NCBI RefSeq assembly: GCF_012641095.1 | Contig: NZ_JAAVSC010000002.1 | Location: 62,001-126,000 of the forward strand | Direction: 5' to 3' | From: Lactobacillus sp. HBUAS51381 | GTDB taxonomy: Bacteria; Bacillota; Bacilli; Lactobacillales; Lactobacillaceae | DNA: 64,000 nt | Shown here: piece by piece, positions 38,438 to 47,471 of the stretch | Position numbering within the stretch: the first letter of the stretch is position 1 | How the letters are laid out: every line of letters begins with the position of its first letter | Notes under the pieces: generated by a model | What the model was told of the DNA's origin: nothing | Databases searched by the model: none | Seen by the model: the letters and a program-made list of their open reading frames with translations, nothing else | Program-made: the position numbers and the translations under genes

Positions 38438-39001
38438 TTAATCCTTAGGCACCATTAAGTGACTAATCAGTTGACCTAACTGTGCTTGTGATAGATCTCG
38501 TTGGTGACGTTGAAACGCGTAACTATCGCTCTTTAACATCGCAATCAACATATCCACCTGAAAAGTCAACTCGACCTCATTCAACGACTGATTGACTGGC
38601 TTAAGCACACGTTTAAATAACTGTACGAGTTGGTGATAAAGCTCGCTTCGATAATAAGTGTCCATGACCGTTGGCCCCGTTTCCACAAAGGCCAACAGTT
38701 GTAAGCGTCGTTCACGAAAAAGAATATATTGGGTTAAGACGTGGTTAAATTGTGCAACGGGTGTTGCCGTAGTTTGCCTTAAATAATCTTGACAGCTACT
38801 TAAAAACTGGTCAATATACTTCAGTGATAACGCCGAACACAACTCGTTTTTATTTGAATAATGCCGATAGAGTGTCCCCGGACCAATCTCGGCTGCGGTG
38901 GCAATATCTTTCATGCTGACCTCGGCGACAGTCCGAGCCTGAAATAATTTAGCGGCCGTTGTTAAAATTTTATCGCGGTTCTGCTGCGCATCTTTTCGCA
39001 T
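38438..39001 (-). CDS. TetR-family transcriptional regulator
   Basis: 187 residues. The helix-turn-helix is at about 25-47 (VSMKDIATAAEIGPGTLYRHYSNKNEL) and the rest is the helical ligand-binding and dimer part, with no clear subfamily. It is divergent from the TauE-type permease gene, and a 20-bp palindrome fills the spacer of the permease promoter, so it very likely represses that gene and itself. Confidence 0.9.
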   Translation of the reverse strand: MRKDAQQNRDKILTTAAKLFQARTVAEVSMKDIATAAEIGPGTLYRHYSNKNELCSALSLKYIDQFLSSCQDYLRQTTATPVAQFNHVLTQYILFRERRLQLLAFVETGPTVMDTYYRSELYHQLVQLFKRVLKPVNQSLNEVELTFQVDMLIAMLKSDSYAFQRHQRDLSQAQLGQLISHLMVPKD

Positions 39002-39052
39002 ACGTGTCCCCCCATTTATTCGTTATCGTTAGTCTACGCTAAACGTGCTCGC

Positions 39053-39082
39053 TTGACAAACGGAGTCGACTCCGTTTATAGT
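39053..39082 (+). promoter_or_regulatory. Promoter of the TauE-type gene with a 20-bp palindromic operator
   Basis: TTGACA (39053-39058) and TATAGT (39077-39082) with an 18-nt spacer. The spacer holds the perfect palindrome AAACGGAGTC/GACTCCGTTT (39058-39077), overlapping both boxes. A TetR dimer would exclude polymerase. Confidence 0.85.
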
Positions 39083-39116
39083 AAAACTATCCTAATTTTT
39101 GAAAGCAGGTTGCTTC

Positions 39117-39854
39117 ATGCTTATTTTAGCTTATGGCTTAATCATCGGTAGTTTTGTGAGTCTGATTGGTGGTGGCGGAGCAGCCTTATACCTAGGGGTC
39201 CTGACGAGTCAGCTAGGACTGGCCCCTGCTATTGCTGTTTCCACCTCTCTATCGGTGGCCTTACCGGCATTGTTTTTTGGCTTCTTGACCCAAATGCGGA
39301 TTAAAAATGTCAACTTTCACGTTGGCAACCGAATGATTATCGCGGCAACTCCAGGCATCGTGGTTGGGACAATCAGTGCCGCCTATATTCCCCAGCACCT
39401 GTATAATTGGTTGGTTGGTGTCATTTTTATCGTCATGGGTCTGTTAGTTCTCAGTAAAACTTGGCACAGCACTTCATCTCCCGTGGCGAGCAATCATCAA
39501 GTGTGGCTGGCCCGTGGCTTTGGCTTACTGAGTGGCCTGATGGTTGGTATTGGTGGCTTAAGTGGTGGTGCAACCACCGCGGCTGGCTTAGCGATTCTCG
39601 GCTTAACCGTCGTCTCAGCTGCCGGAACAGCGACTTACGTTCTAACCGCAATGTCCGCAATTAGTTTAATTGGCCATCTATTTACCAGCACATTTGCATG
39701 GCAAGCGGGCTGGCTACTCATGCTAGGCGCCATTATCGGGGCTGTCATTACACCATTAGTCATCCGTCGATTGGATTTAAACCGGGTCAATCGCGTCTTA
39801 ACGCCCTTTTTAGGTTTACTCATCATTTACTTTGGCGTTAAAATGTTTATTTAA
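39117..39854 (+). CDS. TauE/SafE-family membrane permease
   Basis: About 245 residues with eight membrane helices. The family pattern GGGGAALYLGVL near the N-terminus and GGLSGGATTAAGLAILG in the middle is clear. Members export sulfite, sulfoacetate or other small anions; substrate here unknown. ATG 39117; a TTG 18 nt upstream in frame is also possible but spaced worse from the AGG. Paired with the divergent TetR-type gene. Confidence 0.87.
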   Translation: MLILAYGLIIGSFVSLIGGGGAALYLGVLTSQLGLAPAIAVSTSLSVALPALFFGFLTQMRIKNVNFHVGNRMIIAATPGIVVGTISAAYIPQHLYNWLVGVIFIVMGLLVLSKTWHSTSSPVASNHQVWLARGFGLLSGLMVGIGGLSGGATTAAGLAILGLTVVSAAGTATYVLTAMSAISLIGHLFTSTFAWQAGWLLMLGAIIGAVITPLVIRRLDLNRVNRVLTPFLGLLIIYFGVKMFI

Positions 39855-39878
39855 CTCGAGTCACTTACGTATGGACGT

Positions 39879-39929
39879 AAAAAGTCGTGCACCTGCTCCT
39901 CGCTGAAGGGCCGGTTCACACGACTTTTT
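39879..39929. terminator. Bidirectional terminator between TauE-type and HAD genes
   Basis: AAAAAGTCGTG and CACGACTTTTT, an 11-bp stem with a 29-nt loop, between two converging genes. Confidence 0.8.
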
Positions 39930-39948
39930 CATGTCCTTTTAGACAATA

Positions 39949-40593
39949 TTACACAGCAAACAACCAGTCTTGCAACTCCGCGAAATGAATGACGCGGATC
40001 TCCGGTTGGCTCTCATCAACAATGAGATGCTCGGGATCAAACAAGGCTCCGGCCATGCCTGCCCGGTGACCGGCCGCCACATCCAGATTCCGATCACCAA
40101 TCATGATTGCGGTCTGCTTGTCCACACCATATTGTTCGCAAAGCGCCAATAAACTGGTGGGATCTGGCTTGCGCGGATAAGCATCATCCTTGGTCACGTA
40201 ACCACTGAAGAACTGATTTAAGTTGAGTGCTGTCAAGCGATCCAATGCGCGATGATCACGATGGGTTAGGAGAAAGTTCCGCCCGCCGGCAGCGGTTATT
40301 GTGGCCAAAAGGTCAGCTACTCCGGCAAAGGCCGTTGCCTCATTGAGTAACGGTGCGGCAAGTTGTTCATAGATCTTAGTCAAGCGATTGCGGTCAACCC
40401 GAAACTCCGCCGTAAACCGTTGGTAAGCCCGTCCCAGACTGTGTTGGCGCATGGTTCGGTAGATGTCTTCCTCATCAATCTCAAAGTCGTTGACGCCACA
40501 AGCCACCAGCGCCTCCCCAAACGCCTGAACCATCCCCGGATAAGTATTGACCAAGGTGCCATCGAAATCCCAAAAAAACTGCTGATAACGCAT
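39949..40593 (-). CDS. HAD-superfamily hydrolase
   Basis: 214 residues, phosphoglycolate-phosphatase-like HAD with a C1 cap. Motif I DFDGTLVNTY, motif II LLTHRD, motif III Lys in YPRKPDP, motif IV IMIGDRNLDV. Substrate unknown; phosphoglycolate, sugar phosphates or nucleotides are usual. ATG with AGGAGG upstream. A diverged copy of its 3' end lies at 38345-38399. Confidence 0.88.
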   Translation of the reverse strand: MRYQQFFWDFDGTLVNTYPGMVQAFGEALVACGVNDFEIDEEDIYRTMRQHSLGRAYQRFTAEFRVDRNRLTKIYEQLAAPLLNEATAFAGVADLLATITAAGGRNFLLTHRDHRALDRLTALNLNQFFSGYVTKDDAYPRKPDPTSLLALCEQYGVDKQTAIMIGDRNLDVAAGHRAGMAGALFDPEHLIVDESQPEIRVIHFAELQDWLFAV

Positions 40594-40613
40594 GATTTTC
40601 CTCCTAAAAGCGC

Positions 40614-40677
40614 GTCCGGGACAAAACCACCCAGACCCTTTGTGTCTCCGAACTTACATTGCCGAAACGTGGGCCAA
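40614..40677. repeat. Dispersed 63-64-bp repeat, copy 2 (pair with 12978-13040)
   Basis: GTCCGGGACAAAACC through GTGGGCCAA, about 54 of 63 positions identical to the copy at 12978-13040, in the same orientation. Located directly upstream of the HAD gene. No gene overlaps it. Confidence 0.75.
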
Positions 40678-40743
40678 AAGGTAACTGATTCCGCTTAAAA
40701 CAGATAACCAGCTAATCGCCTTCTGTTCCACTCTCGTCATTTT

Positions 40744-41190
40744 TTACTTGTGATCCGTGTCGAACCAAATTGTCACCGGACCATCATTCACTAACGCAAC
40801 TTGCATGTCGGCACCAAAGACCCCGGTTGCCACCGGAATACCGGTCGCGGCGAGTTTGGTATTCAATTCATCATACAATTGCTTCGCGTGTTGGGGTTCG
40901 CCAGCAGCGGTAAAACTCGGGCGGTTGCCCTTTTTGGTACTTGCATATAAAGTGAACTGTGAGACGGATAGGATACTACCGTCGACGTCACTAAGGCTTA
41001 AATTCATCTTACCGGCGGCATCTTCGAACACCCGTAATTTACTAATTTTATGAACTAAATAGTCAACCTCTTCACTGGTGTCACTGTCTTGGGCCCCCGC
41101 CAACAGACAGAACCCCTGTTGAATGGCACCATGAACCTCACCGTCAATGGTGACGGACGCCTCGCTAACTTTTTGCAATAGGACTCGCAT
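40744..41190 (-). CDS. dtd: D-aminoacyl-tRNA deacylase
   Basis: 148 residues; hydrolyses D-amino acids (and glycine) mischarged on tRNA. Signature [10 protein letters not shown] and the C-terminal NDGPVTIW (the cis Gly-Pro motif) are intact. It follows relA, the usual order in Firmicutes, but a terminator-like hairpin lies between. Confidence 0.96.
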   Translation of the reverse strand: MRVLLQKVSEASVTIDGEVHGAIQQGFCLLAGAQDSDTSEEVDYLVHKISKLRVFEDAAGKMNLSLSDVDGSILSVSQFTLYASTKKGNRPSFTAAGEPQHAKQLYDELNTKLAATGIPVATGVFGADMQVALVNDGPVTIWFDTDHK

Positions 41191-41227
41191 GATTTAACCC
41201 GCCTTTCTTAATTTTAGCGTGAAAAAA

Positions 41228-41243
41228 GGGCGCTGAATCGCCC
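41228..41243 (-). terminator. Terminator between relA and dtd
   Basis: GGGCG and CGCCC around a 6-nt loop, followed on the minus strand by six Ts. The stem is short, so partial read-through into dtd is likely. Confidence 0.7.
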
Positions 41244-41261
41244 TCTTCTCATACATCTGAA

Positions 41262-43493
41262 TTAATGGAACGCCCGTTTAACCACGTAGACGTCCGGAAT
41301 ATTTTTAATACTATCAATGATTCGTTGCAGTTCAAATTGATTTCTGGTGCCCAGACTGACCGAAATAATCGCCATCCGGTTGTGATCGACCTTACCGTTA
41401 ATCGACGTCAGGAACTTCGTGTTGTTGTTAATCGTCCGCAACACGTCGTTTAACATGCCGTTACGGTTGTAGCCCTGAACCTCGATATCGGCATTGTAGT
41501 TGGTCTTGTCGCCCGCCATGTTGCCCCAGCGAACCGCCACGATCCGTTCGCCATTTTCCTCGGCGTGCTTGACGTTGGGACAGTCCTTCCGGTGAACGGA
41601 GACGCCCCGACCCTTGGTAATGTACCCGACAATATCGTCGCCAGGAACCGGTGAACAACAGTGACTCAACCGAATCAACAGGTTGTCCACGCCTTCGATG
41701 ACCACGCCATCGGATTCCTTGCCCTTGTTCCGATCCTTGCGATCATCCGGATCGTTCTTGATGGTCTGATGTTCCTCCAGCAGTTCACGTTCCTCTTGGC
41801 GCTGTCGTTCATTTTCCTCGGCTTGCCGCACACCTTCCGTGAGTCGGTTGGCCACGCCACGGGGCTGGATGTCGCCAAACCCGATTGCAGCCAACAGATC
41901 ATCGGCTTGCTGATAGTGCATCTTGGCAGTAACCTTCTCTAGGTTCTCCTTGTTCATCAAGGACTTGGGCTCATAGCCCAGTTCGCGAATCGTGCGTTCC
42001 ACGGCATCCTGACCAGCCACAATGTTTTGTTTACGGTCGGTCTGCCGGAAGAATTGCTTGATCTTATTCCGTGCCCGCCGTGTGGAGACCAGCTTCAACC
42101 AATCCCGACTTGGGCCGGCCGAACTGGAAGACGTGCGAATATCCACGATGTCGCCATTCTTGATCTCGTAGTTCAACGGCACAATCTTGCCGTTGATGGT
42201 GGCGCCGGTGGTGTGATGGCCGACCTCCGTGTGAATGGCGTAGGCCATATCCAGCGGCCCGGCACCCTTGGGCAATTCGAGCACGTCACCCTTTGGTGTA
42301 AAGGCATAGACGTGATCACCAAAGAGTTCCCCCTTGACGCTATCCATAAAGTCGGAGGCATCGTCGGTATCTTCCTGCAATTCAATAATGTGTTTGAAAA
42401 TGTTGAGCTTATCGCCACTATTGGTCTCTTGGACCTTGTCCTTGACACCTTCCTTATAAGCCCAGTGGGCCGCAACCCCGTACTCAGCGACGGCGTGCAT
42501 TTCCTTGGTCCGAATCTGGACTTCCAAAGGCCGACCCTCGGGCCCAATCACCGTGGTATGCAGGGATTGGTACATGTTGGCCTTAGGCATGGCAATGTAA
42601 TCTTTAAACCGGCCGGGCATCGGCTTCCACTGGGAGTGAATGGCGCCCAAAACGGCGTAACAATCCTTAATGGTATCGACAATCACCCGAATAGCCAGCA
42701 GGTCATAGATTTGGCTAAATTGTTTGTGCTGATCCTTCATCTTCCGGTAGACCGAGTAGATGTGCTTCGGTCGGCCATAGATTTCCGAATCCAAGTGTAA
42801 GTCCTTAATGGAGGCCTGAATAACCTTAATGGCACCAGCAATATACTGTTCTCGCTGGTCACGCCGAGAATTCATCAGGTGAACGATCCGGTAGTACTGT
42901 TGTGGATTCAGGTAACGCAGGGAAATATCCTCAAGTTCCCACTTGATCGTACTAATCCCCAAGCGGTCGGCCAGTGGTGCGTAAATTTCCAACGTTTCAT
43001 TGGCAATCCGGCGTTGCTTGTCGGGGCGCAGGTGCTGAAGCGTCCGCATATTGTGCAGGCGGTCGGCCAGCTTGACAATCATGACCCGAATATCCTTGGA
43101 CATGGCCAACAACAGTTTACGGTGATTTTCCGCCAACTGTTCTCGGTTAGATTTGTACTTAATCTTCCCCAGCTTCGTGACACCATCCACAATCAGGGCC
43201 ACGTCATCGCCGAAAAGCTCCCGCACATCACTCAAAGACACCCCCGTATCCTCCACAATATCGTGCAGGAAACCCGCGGAGACGGTCTCTGGGTCCATAT
43301 TGAGATCCGCTAAGATGCCGGCCACTTGGATGGGGTGCATGATGTAGGGCTCACCAGATTGGCGATGTTGATCCTTGTGGGCAACCGTTGCGAAATGACA
43401 GGCTTTAACCACCATTTCAACGTGTTGCGCATTCATATATTTACCGACTCTGGCAATTACTTCTTCAGCCGTCCAGACACGTTCTTTGGTCAT
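41262..43493 (-). CDS. relA: Bifunctional (p)ppGpp synthetase/hydrolase Rel
   Basis: About 743 residues of the long RSH family, which makes and degrades the starvation alarmone. HD hydrolase domain (about 40-190: HSGEPYIMHP-like SGEPYIMHPIQVA, FLHDIVEDTG), synthetase domain (GRPKHIYSVYRKM; YDLLAIRVIVD; GYRAIHT replaced by MYQSLHTTVIG), TGS domain (VYAFTPKGDVLELPKGAGPLD), zinc-finger/helical region (LSHCCSPVPGDDIVGYITKGRGVSVHRKDC split) and a C-terminal ACT domain. The hydrolase motif is intact, so I call it bifunctional. ATG 43493 or the GTG 15 nt upstream are both possible. Confidence 0.96.
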   Translation of the reverse strand: MTKERVWTAEEVIARVGKYMNAQHVEMVVKACHFATVAHKDQHRQSGEPYIMHPIQVAGILADLNMDPETVSAGFLHDIVEDTGVSLSDVRELFGDDVALIVDGVTKLGKIKYKSNREQLAENHRKLLLAMSKDIRVMIVKLADRLHNMRTLQHLRPDKQRRIANETLEIYAPLADRLGISTIKWELEDISLRYLNPQQYYRIVHLMNSRRDQREQYIAGAIKVIQASIKDLHLDSEIYGRPKHIYSVYRKMKDQHKQFSQIYDLLAIRVIVDTIKDCYAVLGAIHSQWKPMPGRFKDYIAMPKANMYQSLHTTVIGPEGRPLEVQIRTKEMHAVAEYGVAAHWAYKEGVKDKVQETNSGDKLNIFKHIIELQEDTDDASDFMDSVKGELFGDHVYAFTPKGDVLELPKGAGPLDMAYAIHTEVGHHTTGATINGKIVPLNYEIKNGDIVDIRTSSSSAGPSRDWLKLVSTRRARNKIKQFFRQTDRKQNIVAGQDAVERTIRELGYEPKSLMNKENLEKVTAKMHYQQADDLLAAIGFGDIQPRGVANRLTEGVRQAEENERQRQEERELLEEHQTIKNDPDDRKDRNKGKESDGVVIEGVDNLLIRLSHCCSPVPGDDIVGYITKGRGVSVHRKDCPNVKHAEENGERIVAVRWGNMAGDKTNYNADIEVQGYNRNGMLNDVLRTINNNTKFLTSINGKVDHNRMAIISVSLGTRNQFELQRIIDSIKNIPDVYVVKRAFH

Positions 43494-43521
43494 ATTGGAC
43501 GCCACCACCCTTAGTTATAAA

Positions 43522-43857
43522 TTATGATTCGACAATCTTTTTTGTTTGCGTTAACCCGTAGCTGAGATACGACAAGCACAGGTAAACCACCGCAAAGTAA
43601 ATCGTATATTGCGGCAAGAACAGGTAAGCCCCGATTAGATAGACCACTGGCCAAATCAACAGCCACCAGCCCGGTTGACTCCGGCGATAAATCATTCGCC
43701 CCAAACCAATCGCTAAACATCCATTAACTAGGGCTAGCAGTCCGCCAAAGCGCAGAACCGGATCAATCCCGATCCATGCCACCAACGCGGGAACCGCAAT
43801 ACCCATGATTACACTAATGATCCAATACCGCCAACCAATTCTCTCAAAAAAGGCCAT
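43522..43857 (-). CDS. Small membrane protein of unknown function
   Basis: About 111 residues with four predicted membrane helices (about 12-32, 35-52, 62-80, 82-100) and a basic C-terminus. I use the ATG at 43857 (GGTGA 7 nt upstream) rather than one at 43893, which has no ribosome site. Between rsmE and relA on the same strand. I do not recognise the family. Confidence 0.7.
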   Translation of the reverse strand: MAFFERIGWRYWIISVIMGIAVPALVAWIGIDPVLRFGGLLALVNGCLAIGLGRMIYRRSQPGWWLLIWPVVYLIGAYLFLPQYTIYFAVVYLCLSYLSYGLTQTKKIVES

Positions 43858-43924
43858 GACCTGTTCACCCAACTCTCTTATAATTGGAACCATTTTAGCA
43901 TGTTTTCACGCAGATTTCATCAAA

Positions 43925-44677
43925 TCATCTCGGTTGTTGGAGCTCCAAAACCACTGACAGGGCCGAAAGAAAGTAGAGTGGCGCCGTTTCCGTCCGTAAA
44001 ATGCGCGGCCCCAAACCGACCAAAGTTGTTTGTGTGTCCTGCGCGGCAGCCACTTCGGCGGGACTAATTCCACCTTCCGGACCGAAGATCGTCAGCACCC
44101 GTTGGCCAACGGTTAAGGCCTGTAGCTGCTGATTTAAGGCACTTCGTTCACCCTGCTTGGCCGACTCCTCATAGGCCATTAAGCGCACGTCCACGGGCTC
44201 CTGCAGGACTTCAGCAAGGTTGCGCGCATAGCTGACGACTGGTCGCCGTAACCGATGGGATTGTTCGGCGGCCCCATCCGCAATCTTGGCGAGACGTTTG
44301 AGCTTCTTTTCGACTTTATTTCCCTGCCATTTGGCCACGGACCAGTCACCACCGAAGAAAATAATCCGGTCAACGCCCAGCTCGGTCGCCTTTTGAGTGA
44401 TCCACTCCGCTTTTTCCTGCTTGGGTAGACCACAAGCAATGATGGCCTGCACGGGTAGTTCGACCTTGGGCGTGGGCACGGCGGTCAGCGTCACGATGGC
44501 TTGTTCAGCCACAATCTGGGTCAACTCGCCGTGAAATAAATGCGCCGTGTCATCGACGAACTCCGCAGTTGCGCCAATTTCCGCACGCAGGACCGTCACC
44601 CAGTGATGGTAGATGACCGGAGATAAGGTGACCTGATCCCCGTCATGCTGGGTTGCTTCTAAGAAATACCGTTGCAT
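43925..44677 (-). CDS. rsmE: 16S rRNA (uracil(1498)-N(3))-methyltransferase
   Basis: 250 residues, SPOUT-fold methyltransferase. N-terminal PUA-like part, then KQEKAEWITQKATELGV, IFGPEGGISPAEV and LGPRILRTETAPLYFLS, the trefoil-knot SAM site. Starts 2 nt after prmA, so the pair is coupled. Confidence 0.96.
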   Translation of the reverse strand: MQRYFLEATQHDGDQVTLSPVIYHHWVTVLRAEIGATAEFVDDTAHLFHGELTQIVAEQAIVTLTAVPTPKVELPVQAIIACGLPKQEKAEWITQKATELGVDRIIFFGGDWSVAKWQGNKVEKKLKRLAKIADGAAEQSHRLRRPVVSYARNLAEVLQEPVDVRLMAYEESAKQGERSALNQQLQALTVGQRVLTIFGPEGGISPAEVAAAQDTQTTLVGLGPRILRTETAPLYFLSALSVVLELQQPR

Positions 44678-44679
44678 CC

Positions 44680-45630
44680 CTATTCATCCTCCGTTGGTTT
44701 GTGCGCAATCACGCCGCGCCAGTCCTTCATTTGCAAGATGTTATCGATGATAAAGCCCTGTTTCTTCTGGGCCGCAACGACTTCATCCAACTTGTCGGCG
44801 ATAATGCCAGACGTCAAGAAGTACCCACCGGTGGTCAGGTTTTCCCAGGCTTGGGGCACCAGTGGCAGGATGATTTCGGCCAAAATGTTGGCCACAATCA
44901 GATTGACTGGTCGATGGATGCCCTTCAAGAGGTCGTTGGGCTTAGCCACCACGTCTTTAGCGACGGGATTCAGGTCCAAGTTGGCCTTGGCGGAGCGCAC
45001 GGCGACCTCATCGAGATCGAAGGCCGTGATGTCCTTGACGCCCATGTATTTCGCCGCAATGCTCAGCACACCGGAACCCGTTCCCACGTCGTACATGGAC
45101 TCGCCACCCCGCACAACCATTTCTAGAGCGGTCATCGAAAGCCGCGTCGTCGGGTGAGTCCCGGTCCCAAAGGCCATCCCCGGATCAAGCCGAATGACGT
45201 TTTCGCCGTCCTGAACGGGTTGGTAATTTTCCCAGCTCGGCGTCACCGTTAAATAGCGGGTAACCCGGACCGGATGGTAGTACTTCTGCCAAGCCGTTGC
45301 CCAACTCTCATCGTCCACGGCCTTGGTTGTCACGGTACCAGGCTGCGGGTCGAGACCGAATTGACTGAGTTCGTTGACTCGCTGCTTGATGGTCGGTAAG
45401 ATCTCCGGCACAAAGACGGTCTCAGGATAATACGCGGTGATCAGCGCCCCCGTCGTCCGGTGTGGAATCGTCTTCAAGTCCACGATTTCACCAAACTTCC
45501 CAGCCTTTAGATTGGCGTAATCTGCGGCATCGTCAATCTTGACGCCACTGGCACCGACCTCTTGTAAAATGTTGCTGACCGCCTCAACGGCCTCATTGGT
45601 GGTTAAGACACTCACTTCGGTCCATTCCAT
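44680..45630 (-). CDS. prmA: Ribosomal protein L11 methyltransferase
   Basis: 316 residues; trimethylates L11 on several amino groups. The SAM motif is [14 protein letters not shown] (about 180-193), with the AFDLDEVAV and [14 protein letters not shown] motifs after it. ATG with AAGGAGG 9 nt upstream. First gene of prmA-rsmE. Confidence 0.96.
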   Translation of the reverse strand: MEWTEVSVLTTNEAVEAVSNILQEVGASGVKIDDAADYANLKAGKFGEIVDLKTIPHRTTGALITAYYPETVFVPEILPTIKQRVNELSQFGLDPQPGTVTTKAVDDESWATAWQKYYHPVRVTRYLTVTPSWENYQPVQDGENVIRLDPGMAFGTGTHPTTRLSMTALEMVVRGGESMYDVGTGSGVLSIAAKYMGVKDITAFDLDEVAVRSAKANLDLNPVAKDVVAKPNDLLKGIHRPVNLIVANILAEIILPLVPQAWENLTTGGYFLTSGIIADKLDEVVAAQKKQGFIIDNILQMKDWRGVIAHKPTEDE

Positions 45631-45663
45631 AACACGATTCCTCCTTATTATTTATGTAAAAAA

Positions 45664-45694
45664 GAGCTGGAGACAACAACCTTGTCACCAGCTC
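45664..45694 (-). terminator. Terminator upstream of prmA
   Basis: On the minus strand GAGCTGG and CCAGCTC pair around a 17-nt loop that itself can pair (TGACAA/TTGTCT), then six Ts. Ends the transcript of the 105-residue gene at 45732-46049. Confidence 0.85.
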
Positions 45695-45731
45695 ACCGCT
45701 AAACATTTAAAAAATTAACGAAGACGGCCGC

Positions 45732-46049
45732 CTAGACCTTCTCGGTTTTGGACGGATGGTCGGCGTTTTTTTGCTTTCGCTGGGCAAGACGTGTTTCCAG
45801 ATAATCCAACATGTCCGCCTCATTTTGGAATACGCGGGGATGCTTCTGTTTGTGCAGGCGCAAATCAATCTCGTTAATTCGCTGACGCCCGGTCCACGTA
45901 TGCCCATAACGAATGATTACCCGGTTATTGAGCGAATCTTTTCCGAATTTAAAGACGTAGACGCTCTCCGGCGCCATCAACGGCCGAATATAGGACTTTT
46001 CATATCGATAGTTGTTCTGCCGCAAAAACTCCTTGGTTCGACTCAGCAT
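45732..46049 (-). CDS. Conserved small protein of unknown function
   Basis: 105 residues, basic, soluble; a mix of strands and a C-terminal charged helix (FQNEADMLDYLETRLAQRKQK). ATG 46049 with a full AGGAGGTGAT site. I do not recognise the family. It has its own promoter with a cre-like element at the start site, so expression may respond to sugar. Confidence 0.75.
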   Translation of the reverse strand: MLSRTKEFLRQNNYRYEKSYIRPLMAPESVYVFKFGKDSLNNRVIIRYGHTWTGRQRINEIDLRLHKQKHPRVFQNEADMLDYLETRLAQRKQKNADHPSKTEKV

Positions 46050-46235
46050 GGTAATCACCTCCTAATTCATGACAATCTACTCGGTTCTCAAACATTTTAA
46101 GGCCACTTCGGTTGTCTAACGCGCTTTAAAATGTATCAATAATTGATAATAGTTGATTTTATGCCAGATTGCAAGCAAAACGTTCAAGCGTCGTAACATT
46201 TATGGCACTTGATTTCAACCTAGCTACAGCACCTT

Positions 46236-46254
46236 TGTAAACACTTTCATTATA
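46236..46254 (-). promoter_or_regulatory. -10 box with cre-like element of the small-protein gene
   Basis: TATAAT (46249-46254, minus strand), immediately followed by TGAAAGTGTTTACA (46236-46249), one mismatch from a canonical cre (CG replaced by TG). A CcpA site overlapping the transcription start would repress. The -35 is weak. Confidence 0.5.
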
Positions 46255-46422
46255 CTATGGTTTGGGTGTTTTTAAAACCTTTAATCCGACAGAATGCCCA
46301 CATTAAGGCATTCTTTAAAATACGGCCTTCCCGGCTCAGCGTTTCGGTTGCAATTTATAAATAAATCGTTAAGAATAGAAGCTAAGACAAAGCGGCAGTT
46401 GCCGTGAGGGAGGACATCTATC

Positions 46423-46800
46423 GTGCTAAAAGAGTTCAAGGAATTTATCGCCCGCGGCAACGTCATGGATCTAGCCGTTGGGGTCATTGTTGGGGCGGCA
46501 TTCACCGCTATCGTCAATTCGCTGGTGGAGAATCTGATTAATCCACTGTTAGGCATTTTTATTGGCAACATTGATTTTTCCAACTTGGTCTTTACCGTGG
46601 GTCAGGCCCACTTCCGGTATGGCGCATTTATTAACGCCATCATTAATTTCTTAATCATCGCCTTTGTGGTCTTCTTACTGGTTAAGTTCTTGAATAAGTT
46701 GACGCCGAAGCCGACCGAGAAGGAAAGCGAATCGGAACCCAGCAACGAGGAGAAATATCTCCAAGAAATTGTGGACTTGTTAAAAAAAGACGCGAAGTAA
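46423..46800 (+). CDS. mscL: Large-conductance mechanosensitive channel
   Basis: 125 residues, pentameric membrane channel that opens on hypo-osmotic shock. N-terminus [34 protein letters not shown] split (TM1), TM2 ([19 protein letters not shown]) and a charged C-terminal helix. Start is a GTG with GGAGG 8 nt upstream. 46050-46422 upstream holds only the promoters of this gene and its divergent neighbour. Confidence 0.96.
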   Translation: MLKEFKEFIARGNVMDLAVGVIVGAAFTAIVNSLVENLINPLLGIFIGNIDFSNLVFTVGQAHFRYGAFINAIINFLIIAFVVFLLVKFLNKLTPKPTEKESESEPSNEEKYLQEIVDLLKKDAK

Positions 46801-46823
46801 GCCTAACGTAGACGCATTCGGAC

Positions 46824-46855
46824 AAGGACTGTGAACAAAGCGCAGTCCTTTTTTC
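46824..46855 (+). terminator. Terminator of mscL
   Basis: AAGGACTG and CAGTCCTT with an 11-nt loop, followed by six Ts. Confidence 0.85.
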
Positions 46856-46924
46856 TGTCCGCTAATGAACGCGTACGTGATCAATCTCTAAAATTTGGTG
46901 AACCAGGGTAAATTTAACCAATTG

Positions 46925-47089
46925 CTAAACTTTACCTTGAAATCCCCCACACCGCCCCATAAAATAAATACCAGGATTACCGGCTAAAGCCGCAATCCCA
47001 GTACTCATTTTCAATAGATTAAAGGTTGAAAGTTCACGAACACGCGCCAGTACCCAGCTGGTAAGGCCTATCGCCATTAAATTAGTCAT
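46925..47089 (-). CDS. Possible 54-residue membrane peptide
   Basis: Short frame starting MTNLMAIGLTSWVLARV with two moderately hydrophobic stretches. An AGGTGG lies 6 nt before the ATG. Support is weak: no family, no neighbour coupling. Its 3' half contains a small palindrome (CGGCT, 2 nt, AGCCG within an imperfect stem) that might instead be an RNA or DNA structure. Listed for completeness. Confidence 0.25.
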   Translation of the reverse strand: MTNLMAIGLTSWVLARVRELSTFNLLKMSTGIAALAGNPGIYFMGRCGGFQGKV

Positions 47090-47203
47090 CAACGACCACC
47101 TGCGGCTGCAGTGGTTGAAATCGACTAAATGTGTGATGAGATCTCTGGAGTGGCAACGTTCTGCCAGTTTAATTGGATACATCTCATGTAGCCGTGAGTG
47201 AGT

Positions 47204-47347
47204 CAAATTTGGTCTCAGCCGTGGGATTTTTCAAGTGGTTTGCTTGAAAAATGGCGACTTTGAGACGTGAATTTCGGCTCAAAGCGAGGAAAAAGACCGG
47301 GCTTTGGCTTTTTCCGATCCTTCCCACCGCGATCCAGACCAAATTTG
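47204..47347. repeat. 144-nt nested inverted-repeat element with three internal hairpins
   Basis: Outer arms CAAATTTGGTCT (47204-47215) and the exact complement (47336-47347); inner closing arms 47218-47226 and 47322-47330 (8 of 9 pairs). Inside are three perfect hairpins: 47226-47252 (10-bp stem, 7-nt loop), 47258-47284 (7-bp stem) and 47288-47315 (8-bp stem). The predicted fold is a four-way junction. No gene fits the element. It could be a structured RNA, a MITE-like element or an intergenic repeat. Confidence 0.8.
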
Positions 47348-47471
47348 GCGAACGGCAAGGCGGCAAGTACGCGACTATCATATTATAATGGCTGTTATCC
47401 TTGTCACACCAGGATTCGTAGCTGTTTTCTATCTTTCAGCCTTTAGTCAACAGATTAAGGAGCGACAACGT

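Noticed and set aside
43510-43893. Longer start (43893) for the small membrane protein upstream of relA
   Set aside because: The internal ATG at 43857 has a ribosome site; the upstream one has none.
46824-47347. CRISPR or tRNA-like structure around the cloverleaf-like element
   Set aside because: The hairpins differ from each other and are not regularly spaced repeats; stem and loop sizes do not fit a tRNA (no CCA end, anticodon arm or T-loop motif).
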